Below, piece after piece: positions 1-5,417 of a stretch of 14,780 nt of DNA. The position numbers were made by a program, and so were the translations under genes. Source of the DNA: CAIWXH01 sp964555675 (GTDB lineage: Bacteria; Chloroflexota; Chloroflexia; Chloroflexales; Chloroflexaceae); NCBI GenBank assembly GCA_964555675.1, contig CAZKTU010000164.1:1-14780 (forward strand), read 5' to 3'. The notes under the pieces were generated by a model. The model was not told the DNA's origin, searched no databases, and was given only the letters and a program-made list of their open reading frames with translations. How positions within the stretch are numbered: position 1 is the first letter of the stretch; every line of letters begins with the position of its first letter.

Positions 1-2082
1 TGACGCCGTTCTCGCTGGAGGACCTGGGGCTGAGCCCTGAGGAGATCGCCCAGCTCGAGAGCGCGAACCAGGGCGAGCAGCCTTCGGCCGTCACGGGCGA
101 GACGATCGTGCCCGGCTGGTCGCAGGGCGAGGAGCCCGAGCTGACGCCGTTTGCCCCCGACGATACGAGCAGTGTGGCCGAGGGGGCGATGGCCGAAGTC
201 GAGCCCTTCTCGCTCGACGATCTGGATTTCGGCGACCAGGGCGGCGGGACGACCGCCGCCGGGATCGACGAGGGGATCGACGAGACGGTCGGGATCGGGG
301 TTGAGCCCTTCTCGCTGGACGACTTCGACTTCGATAGCGGCGGGGGCGGGACGAGCGAGGCCGGCATTGACGAGTCGGTCGGCGCGGACGTCCAGCCGTT
401 CTCCCTTGACGACCTGGGCCTGGGCGAGCCCGAGGCTATCGACCCCTCGCGGGAGCTTGGGGTCACGGCGGAGGAGCTGGCGGGCCTCGATCTGGGCGAC
501 TTTGAGACCCTGATCGGCGACGCGAGCCCGACGACGCCCATGGTCTCGGAGGACCCGATGGCCGCCCTCGAGCGGCTGATGACGCTCGGTCGGAAGCAGG
601 GCTATGTGGACCTGACCGACATTATCAGCGTCGTCTCGGACCCTGAGGCCGAGGCTGACCGGATCGAGGAGATGGGCTGGGCGCTGCATAACGCCGGCAT
701 CCAGATCCGCGACGGCGACGAGGTGATCGATATGGAGGGCGAGGCCGAGGAGCTCGCCGAGGAGCCCGGCGACGAGGCCGTGCCGACGCCGCCGGCGGTC
801 TTCGAGGGCGAACCCGACCTGACCCCATTCTCGCTGAACGAGCTTGGCCTGAGCGACGAAGAGATCGCGGCGCTGGGCCTTGGCGACGTGGCCGCGCCCG
901 AGAACAGGCTCGATGGCCCGGCAGAGCCGACACCCGCGCCGGAGGCGGAGCCGGAGCTGACACCGTTCTCGCTAGAGGACCTGGGGCTATCGGCGGAGGA
1001 GATCGCGCTGCTCGAGGGAGCGGCGGCGGCCGAGCCTGAGCCGCCTGCGGCGGAGGCGGAGCCGGAGCTGACACCGTTCTCGCTAGAGGACCTGGGGCTA
1101 TCGGCNNNNNNNNNNNNNNNNNNNNNNNNNNNNNNNNNNNNNNNNNNNNNNNNNNNNNNNNNNNNNNNNNNNNNNNNNNNNNNNNNNNNNNNNNNNNNNN
1201 NNNNNGGAGGAGATCGCGCTGCTCGAGGGAGCGGCGGCGGCCGAGCCTGAGACCGCGGCCGAGGCGGGCGGCGACGACCCGTTCGACTTCGGCTCGACCG
1301 AGGCCCAGACAGTTGAGAAGGTAACCAAGCGCACCGAGCCGCGGGTCGAGGAGCCGCCGCCGCCGGTCGATCCTGCCGATGCGGCCTTCCAGGCCGAGCC
1401 CCTGGACAAGCTGGACGACATCTGGGACCAGCCGACGAGCACGGAGGCGCCGCCGGCGCCCGTGGAGGCCGTCGTAGCGCCGAAGCCGGAGGAGAAGGCC
1501 GCGCCCGCGCGAGTGGTGCTGCCGCCGCTTGCCGAGCGCCGCCGGGAACCGCCGCCGCGGACGGAGCCTACGCGCAGCGCGGAGGGCGAGCGGAGCCTGA
1601 GCCGCGACGAGGAGCGCTACGCCCGTCGCGAGGCGGCGGCGCGACGGAGTCGCGACGACGAGCGCTCCTCACGCCGCGACCGGCGCGAGGCGGCGATCTG
1701 GCGCGACGCGCCGATCGAGGCGGACACGCTGTCGCGGCCGGCAGTGCAAGAGTTCGCAGGCTTCGTACCCACCGGCGACCCCATGCTGGACGACTACCTC
1801 GGCCAGTTGGACGGCGAGCCCGACAACTATGGGCTGGCGCTGGCGATCGGGCGGCTCTGCGCCCAGACCGGGCGGCCCGCGATCATGGCCCTGGCCTTCA
1901 AGCGCCTGGTCCGGGCGGGCGAGGGGGTCGAACAGCTTACAGAAGAGCTCGAGGGGCTGATCGGGACGACCGACGACCCGAGCGTCAAGCAGCAGCTCTA
2001 CAGGCTGCTGGGCGACGCCTACTCGAAGCAGGGCCGCTACCGCGAGGCGATGAGCGCCTACGGTACAACCTTTGGGCGGTGA
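1..2082 (+). CDS. Acidic motif-repeat scaffold with sigma-1.1-like and TPR-like domains (5'-partial, interrupted by gap)
   Basis: The reading frame is open from base 3 up to the run of Ns and resumes after it, ending at TGA 2080-2082. The start lies outside the window. The N-terminal part is acidic, Pro/Ala/Glu-rich and probably disordered, with about eight copies of a PFSLEDLGL-like motif, some followed by S-x-EEIA-x-LE. At about 552-731 lies a compact segment with GRKQGYV, RIEEMG and AGIQI, resembling sigma-70 region 1.1, but no other sigma region follows. Bases 1530-1720 encode a highly charged Arg-rich linker. The last ~100 residues look alpha-helical and TPR-like (LYRLLGDAYSKQGRYREAMS). 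The frame changes across the gap only because 100 Ns is not a multiple of three; the flanking bases join in frame as one repeat. I see no signal peptide or membrane segment. The roadblock gene follows 73 bp later, suggesting a shared complex. Function unknown; scaffold or adaptor is my inference. Confidence 0.8.
941..1251 (+). repeat. 111-bp (37-residue) tandem repeat, collapsed at the gap
   Basis: Bases 941-994 and 1052-1105 are identical over 54 bp and lie 111 bp apart. Bases 995-1040 reappear unchanged at 1206-1251 after the gap. Each unit encodes ELTPFSLEDLGLS, then AEEIALLEG and an Ala/Glu/Pro spacer. Identity at DNA level, including third positions, implies recent duplication or ongoing gene conversion. 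Older, diverged copies of the motif are spread over bases 3-870. Confidence 0.9.
1106..1205. other. Assembly gap of exactly 100 Ns inside a tandem repeat
   Basis: One hundred Ns is a conventional placeholder length, so the real size is unknown. The bases before the gap (ending tcggc) and after it (starting ggaggag) join into the same 111-bp repeat unit with no loss of phase. If the repeat is regular, the true missing length is zero or a multiple of 111 bp. The gap is probably an assembly failure on near-identical repeat copies, not a break in the gene. Confidence 0.93.
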
Positions 2083-2142
2083 AGGCGCAGTGGCGAAGCT
2101 CTTCGCCCAGACACCGTCGCTCTTCGGCCAACATAGTCTTAC

Positions 2143-2148
2143 AAGAGG
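2143..2148 (+). promoter_or_regulatory. Ribosome binding site fixing the roadblock start
   Basis: AAGAGG lies seven bases before ATG 2156. It supports that start over the in-frame TTG at 2072 and GTG at 2090, which would add residues unlike the family and have no comparable site. Confidence 0.6.
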
Positions 2149-2155
2149 TCAGCGT

Positions 2156-2503
2156 ATGCGTCGAATCGTTGAAGACCTGATTCGCGTCGAGGGGGTCATT
2201 GGTAGCCTCCTTGTCGGCAAGGACGGACTCGTCGTGGCCAGCACCCTGCTCGACGAGGAGGACGCCGAGATCCTCGGCGCCATGTCGGCGGCGGTCTTCG
2301 GCGAGATCGATAAGGCGACCAAACGCATCGGCGTGGGGACGCTCGTCGACTCGATCATTGACGCAAAGGACGGCTCGATCCTGCTGCTGGAGGCGAAGGA
2401 GCTGATCCTAGTCGTGATTACGCAGCGGAGCGTCAACCTGGGCCTGGTAAAGATGGAGATGCGCCGCGCGGCCAAGCGCATCGGCGAGGCCGTGCCGATC
2501 TAG
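2156..2503 (+). CDS. Roadblock/LC7 domain protein
   Basis: From ATG 2156 this is a 115-residue protein, the normal size for a single roadblock/LC7 domain. It opens with MRRIVEDLIRVEGVIGSLLV and continues with GKDGLVVAS, a typical roadblock beta-hairpin. A long helix follows (EEDAEILGAMSAAVFGEID), then strands with GSILLLEAK and LILVVIT, and a closing helix. In bacteria such proteins form dimers and act as regulators or partners of small Ras-like GTPases of the MglA type (family knowledge). No GTPase gene is visible in this window. It follows the motif-repeat/TPR gene closely, so the two are probably co-transcribed and may interact. It is followed by a terminator-like hairpin. The family call is firm; the partner and process are unknown. 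Confidence 0.88.
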   Translation: MRRIVEDLIRVEGVIGSLLVGKDGLVVASTLLDEEDAEILGAMSAAVFGEIDKATKRIGVGTLVDSIIDAKDGSILLLEAKELILVVITQRSVNLGLVKMEMRRAAKRIGEAVPI

Positions 2504-2529
2504 GCGCAGCGCGCGGGCGGGCGACAGCA

Positions 2530-2605
2530 GACAGGGGCAGCGGGCAGGGGCGGATGCCGTGTATGGTATACTGCCTGCTGCTGGCTGCCTACTGTCTATT
2601 TTTTT
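2530..2605 (+). terminator. Terminator-like inverted repeat with 7-T tract before ndk
   Basis: GACAG (2530-2534) and GGCAGC (2536-2541) pair with GCTGCC (2584-2589) and CTGTC (2592-2596). The arms are offset only by a small internal bulge, and an inner GCAGG/CCTGC pairing is also possible. The 3' arm is followed within two bases by seven Ts (2599-2605). This is the layout of a rho-independent terminator for transcripts arriving from the roadblock gene, although the loop is long (~42 nt). The ndk ribosome binding site follows at once. Confidence 0.5.
2564..2572 (+). promoter_or_regulatory. Extended -10 promoter for ndk
   Basis: TGGTATACT matches the extended -10 form TGnTATAnT closely. No good -35 hexamer is seen at 15-19 bp upstream, as is usual for extended -10 promoters. 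Transcription would begin near 2579, inside the loop of the inverted repeat, so the ndk message would lack the 5' arm of the hairpin. Confidence 0.55.
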
Positions 2606-2614
2606 GAGGAGCAT

Positions 2615-3070
2615 ATGGAGCGCGCACTAATCATCCTCAAGCCTGACGCCGTACAGCGTGGTCTTGTCGGGCCGATCCTCTCGCGGCTGGAGCAGCGGGG
2701 CCTGAAGCTGCAGGGGCTCAAACTGATGAAGGTGGACGAGGCCCTGGCCCGCCGCCACTACGCCGAGCACGAGGGCAAAGGCTTCTTTCCCGGCCTGGTC
2801 AGCTATATCACCTCGGCCCCGGTCGTGGTGGCGGTAGTTGCCGGCAAGCCCGGGACGGTCGAGCTGATCCGCACCATGGTGGGCGCCACCAACCCGGCCA
2901 AGGCCGCCCCCGGCACCATCCGCGGCGACTTCGGGGTCGAGATTGGCCGCAACCTGATCCACGCCTCCGACTCGCCCGATAGCGGCGAGCGCGAGACGGC
3001 GATCTTCTTCACCTCCGACGAGCTGATCACCGAGTGGAGCCGGGCCAACGATCCCTGGATCTACGAGTAG
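2615..3070 (+). CDS. ndk: Nucleoside diphosphate kinase
   Basis: A 151-residue protein of standard Ndk length. It transfers the gamma phosphate from ATP to NDPs through a phospho-histidine, balancing NTP and dNTP pools in the cytoplasm. The catalytic signature NLIHASDS is complete with H116. The N-terminal strand RALIILKPDAVQRG carries K9, and the late motif SPDSGERE plus the C-terminal WIYE are typical. ATG 2615 is preceded by GAGGAG (2606-2611), close to the start codon. An extended -10 element lies 43 bp upstream of the ATG and a terminator-like repeat separates it from the roadblock gene, so ndk is probably its own transcription unit. Nothing looks damaged. Confidence 0.98.
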   Translation: MERALIILKPDAVQRGLVGPILSRLEQRGLKLQGLKLMKVDEALARRHYAEHEGKGFFPGLVSYITSAPVVVAVVAGKPGTVELIRTMVGATNPAKAAPGTIRGDFGVEIGRNLIHASDSPDSGERETAIFFTSDELITEWSRANDPWIYE

Positions 3071-3076
3071 GAGGGT

Positions 3077-3093
3077 GTCCGAGCTTCTCGGAC
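3077..3093 (+). terminator. Short stem-loop after ndk
   Basis: GTCCGAG (3077-3083) and CTCGGAC (3087-3093) form a perfect 7-bp stem with a three-base loop, six bases after the ndk stop. There is no immediate T-run; a weak T tract (TTTT) comes 12 bases later. It could end or protect the ndk transcript. Confidence 0.4.
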
Positions 3094-3106
3094 GGTAGAA
3101 AACGTT

Positions 3107-3140
3107 TTATGCGGGGAGGGCAAGCCTCCCCGCGCCCCTC
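3107..3140. repeat. Palindromic REP-like repeat, copy 1
   Basis: A 34-bp sequence identical to 3158-3191. Its core is a perfect 9-bp stem, GCGGGGAGG (3111-3119) with CCTCCCCGC (3125-3133), around the loop GCAAG, followed by GCCCCTC. Two identical copies in a short spacer with strong palindromy is the style of REP-type interspersed elements. No ORF is present. Confidence 0.75.
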
Positions 3141-3157
3141 CAGGAGCGATGAGAGAG

Positions 3158-3191
3158 TTATGCGGGGAGGGCAAGCCTCCCCGCGCCCCTC
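3158..3191. repeat. Palindromic REP-like repeat, copy 2
   Basis: Second identical copy, 51 bp after the first and in the same orientation, ending 32 bp before the rodA start. The repeat could fold in RNA as two successive GC-rich hairpins between ndk and rodA and so reduce read-through or stabilise message ends. That role is inferred. Confidence 0.75.
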
Positions 3192-3223
3192 GGGGCAGTA
3201 GCAAGCGTACTCAGGTTTGAGGC

Positions 3224-4354
3224 ATGGAGTCACGGCGCTGGCGCGAGTATAACTGGCCGCTGCTGGTCTGCGTGATAGTGCTGCTGGTGATCAGCGCCCT
3301 GGCGGTGTATAGCGCCACACTCACGGCCGTGACCGTCAATGGCGTGGCCCTGCGGGGCATCTACCCGGGGCACCTGATCAACATGGCCATCGGCCTTGGG
3401 GCCATGGTCGCCGTGACCCTGTTCGACTACCAGTTGCTCTCGAGCCTGGCCCGGCCGCTCTACCTGTTCGCCGTAGCGCTGCTGCTGGCGGTGCTGGTGA
3501 TCGGGCGGATCAGCGAGGGCGCCCAGAGCTGGATCGCCCTGGGCACGCGCACCTTCCAGCCCTCGGAGCTGGCCAAGCTGGCGCTGATTATCACCCTGGC
3601 GGCCTACTGGCACCGCTTCGAGGGCCAAGCGAGCAGCTGGCCGGTGCAGATCGGCGCCCTGGCCTTGACGGCCGTGCCCGCCGTGCTGGTGCTGGTGCAG
3701 CCGGATCTGGGCAGCGCAATCGTGATCGGCGCGATCTGGCTGGTGATGGCGTGGGGCGCGGGCATCAAATTCAGCCAGCTGGCGGCCCTGGCGTTGCTGG
3801 CCCTGCCGGCGCTGTATGTGGCCTGGAGCTCTGACGCGCTGCTCGACGACTATCAGAAGCGGCGCCTGCTGAGCTTCTACTTTCTGCTTACCGACCCGGC
3901 GAAGGCCGACTTCAACGACAGCTACAATGTGGTCCAGGCCCTCAGCGCGATCGGGCAGGGCGGCTGGTTCGGGGCGGGCCTGACGCGCGGGCTCTTCAGC
4001 CAGGGCAACTATGTGCCGGTCCAGCACACCGACTTCATCTTCGCGGTGATCGGCGAGGAGATGGGCTTCCTGGGCGGGGTGGTGCTGATCACCTTCCAGG
4101 CCCTGCTGCTCTGGCAGTCTCTGAGCATCGCCGGCCAGGCCCGCGACAGCTTCGGGCGGCTGATCGCCCTGGGGATCTTCGCGCTGCTGCTCTGTCACGT
4201 GCTGGTCAACGTCGGCATGAACCTTAGCCTGCTGCCCGTGACTGGCCTGCCCCTGCCGTTCGTCTCGCACGGCGGAAGCTTCATGATCACCGTGCTGGCC
4301 GCGGTCGGGCTGTTGCAGAGCGTGGCGCTGCGACGCCGCCGGCTGGTCTTCTAG
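3224..4354 (+). CDS. rodA: RodA-type SEDS peptidoglycan glycosyltransferase
   Basis: A 376-residue polytopic membrane protein with about ten hydrophobic segments, normal for the FtsW/RodA/SpoVE (SEDS) family. These proteins polymerise lipid II into glycan strands with a class B PBP. Family motifs are in order: GAQSWIALG, FQPSELAKLALI, LVQPDLGSAIV, NVVQALSAIGQGGWFGAGL, VPVQHTDFIFAVIGEEMGF with the presumed catalytic D270, and LPVTGLPLPFVSHGGS near the end. The N-terminal spacing and RLLSF segment favour RodA (elongation) over FtsW (division). VSHGGS replaces the commoner VSYGGS. ATG 3224 has only a weak Shine-Dalgarno candidate (CAGG 3212-3215). No PBP or mreB gene is adjacent. It converges with the sugar kinase, sharing CTAG at the stops. 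Confidence 0.9.
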   Translation: MESRRWREYNWPLLVCVIVLLVISALAVYSATLTAVTVNGVALRGIYPGHLINMAIGLGAMVAVTLFDYQLLSSLARPLYLFAVALLLAVLVIGRISEGAQSWIALGTRTFQPSELAKLALIITLAAYWHRFEGQASSWPVQIGALALTAVPAVLVLVQPDLGSAIVIGAIWLVMAWGAGIKFSQLAALALLALPALYVAWSSDALLDDYQKRRLLSFYFLLTDPAKADFNDSYNVVQALSAIGQGGWFGAGLTRGLFSQGNYVPVQHTDFIFAVIGEEMGFLGGVVLITFQALLLWQSLSIAGQARDSFGRLIALGIFALLLCHVLVNVGMNLSLLPVTGLPLPFVSHGGSFMITVLAAVGLLQSVALRRRRLVF

Positions 4355-5241
4355 GCCCGGAGCAGGGCCTCGACCTCGGCGACGGTGGGGAGGCTGCCGC
4401 GCCCGCCGAGGCTGCGGCAGCTAAGGGCGGCCGCGGCGCTGGCGTAGCGGATGGCGGGGCGGATGGGGTCGCCGCGCAGCAGGGCGTAGAGTAGGGCCCC
4501 GTGAAAGACATCGCCCGCGCCGGTGGTGTCGACGGGCTCGACCGCGAAGGCCGGGGTGTGGAAGAGCTCGCCCTGGTGGGCGCACCAGCTGCCCCTTGAG
4601 CCGCAGGTGACCAGGGCGAGGCGCCCGTAGCGGCTGTGGAGGGCCTGGGCGGCCTCGTCGGGCTCGGCGAGGCCCGTCGCCTCGCGCCCGAAGCGCTCGG
4701 AGACGACCATAAAGTCGCAGTGGGGCAGCAGCTCGAGGGTGCTCTCGCGCACGCGCTCGGCGTCGATCATCACGAGGCCCCCGCTCGCGCGCATCCAGCG
4801 GGCCGCGGTGAGGGCGGCGTCGGGGATGTGGGTGTCGATCAGCAGGGCGCGGGCGGCGGCGATCTGCGCGCGGTCGAGGGAGAGGCCGCTCAGGACGGCG
4901 GGGTCGTTGTGCCACCAGACGGTGCGACGGTCGCGCCCGGGCTCGGCCAGGACGAAGGCCACGTGGGAGCCGCCGGGGCGCACGACCACCCCCTCGACAT
5001 CGACGCCGGCCTCGCGCATGCCGGCGAGGATGCGGGCTCCATAGACATCGTCGCCGACGGCGCCCACGAGGGCGGCCCGCCCGCCCATACGAGCGATGGC
5101 GGCCAGGGCGGTCGCGACCGGCCCGCCGCCCATCTCGACCCAGCGCCCAAGGGGCTGCTTGATGCCGAACTGCGGCTCGGCCGCGGCCACGCCGATCATA
5201 TCCAGCGAGGCGATACCGACCCCCACGACATCGTAGCGCAT
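4351..5241 (-). CDS. PfkB-family carbohydrate (ribokinase-like) kinase
   Basis: A 296-residue cytoplasmic kinase of the ribokinase/PfkB fold. Signature 1 is near residues 38-54 (GGGPVATALAAIARMGG), and signature 2 (DTTGAGDVFHGALL, residues 239-252) carries the catalytic base D244 and the anion-hole GAGD. The strand-turn VGAVGDDVYG and the late ALSCRSLGGRGSLP are also typical. The family phosphorylates sugars, nucleosides or related alcohols; substrate cannot be read from the sequence, and no sugar transporter or catabolic gene is adjacent. The gene is transcribed from a perfect TATAAT about 43 bp upstream of its ATG, divergently from the histidine kinase. A weak site (AAGG) precedes the ATG. 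Its stop TAG overlaps the rodA stop in a CTAG palindrome. Confidence 0.9.
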   Translation of the reverse strand: MRYDVVGVGIASLDMIGVAAAEPQFGIKQPLGRWVEMGGGPVATALAAIARMGGRAALVGAVGDDVYGARILAGMREAGVDVEGVVVRPGGSHVAFVLAEPGRDRRTVWWHNDPAVLSGLSLDRAQIAAARALLIDTHIPDAALTAARWMRASGGLVMIDAERVRESTLELLPHCDFMVVSERFGREATGLAEPDEAAQALHSRYGRLALVTCGSRGSWCAHQGELFHTPAFAVEPVDTTGAGDVFHGALLYALLRGDPIRPAIRYASAAAALSCRSLGGRGSLPTVAEVEALLRA

Positions 5242-5283
5242 GGTTGTGCCTTTTCCGCTGCTCTCGTCGTCTTACACTCCAGG

Positions 5284-5289
5284 ATTATA
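5284..5289 (-). promoter_or_regulatory. -10 element of the sugar kinase promoter
   Basis: Read on the minus strand the hexamer is TATAAT, a perfect -10. The expected -35 position falls in the inverted repeat at 5290-5313 and shows no TTGACA-like hexamer, which suggests an activator or an overlapping operator. Transcription would begin about 35 bases before the kinase ATG. Confidence 0.5.
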
Positions 5290-5313
5290 GGCCACTCGGC
5301 CTGGAGAGTGGCC
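5290..5313. promoter_or_regulatory. Inverted repeat in the divergent promoter region, possible operator
   Basis: GGCCACTC (5290-5297) and GAGTGGCC (5306-5313) are perfect 8-bp arms around 8 bp. The arm centres are 16 bp apart, roughly one and a half helical turns. It abuts the TATAAT of the kinase promoter and lies about 40 bp upstream of the histidine kinase -10. This is the geometry of a dimeric regulator site, although a stem-loop in RNA is also possible. Confidence 0.4.
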
Positions 5314-5353
5314 ATTTCTTGACCCGGCGCGACTATTTCCTTGGCGAAAAAAA

Positions 5354-5362
5354 TGGTATGGT
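5354..5362 (+). promoter_or_regulatory. Extended -10 promoter of the two-component genes
   Basis: TGGTATGGT in the context AAAAAAATGGTATGGT. It shares ATGGTAT with the elements before ndk and before the V4R gene. TTGGCG at 5341 is too close to act as its -35. The predicted start of transcription is near 5369, about 50 bases before the kinase ATG. Confidence 0.45.
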
Positions 5363-5417
5363 CTAACTCACCCACAGTGAGGGGCGCAGCAAAACATTGT
5401 AGCGAGCACTGGAGCAG

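Noticed and set aside
1462..2082. Separate 206-residue gene starting after the gap
   Set aside because: The start is internal (GTG within the acidic region). The frame runs back to the gap and continues the repeat, so it is the C-terminal part of the scaffold gene.
2092..2107. Small hairpin GGCGAA-GCTC-TTCGCC between the scaffold and roadblock genes
   Set aside because: A 6-bp stem is common by chance in this composition, has no T-run, and is not needed to explain the close gene pair.
2072..2155. N-terminal extension of the roadblock gene from TTG 2072 or GTG 2090
   Set aside because: The added residues do not fit the domain. ATG 2156 has AAGAGG at good spacing and starts the family fold.
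3099..3108. AAAACGTTTT, a perfect 10-bp palindrome after ndk
   Set aside because: Too short and single-copy to call an operator, and it overlaps the edge of the first REP-like repeat.
3107..3191. CRISPR-like direct repeats
   Set aside because: There are only two copies with a 17-bp spacer, the repeat is strongly palindromic, and no cas gene is present. A REP-like element explains it better.
3230..4270. 346-codon open frame opposite rodA
   Set aside because: Gln/Arg/His-rich reverse reading of membrane-segment codons, with no recognisable domain.
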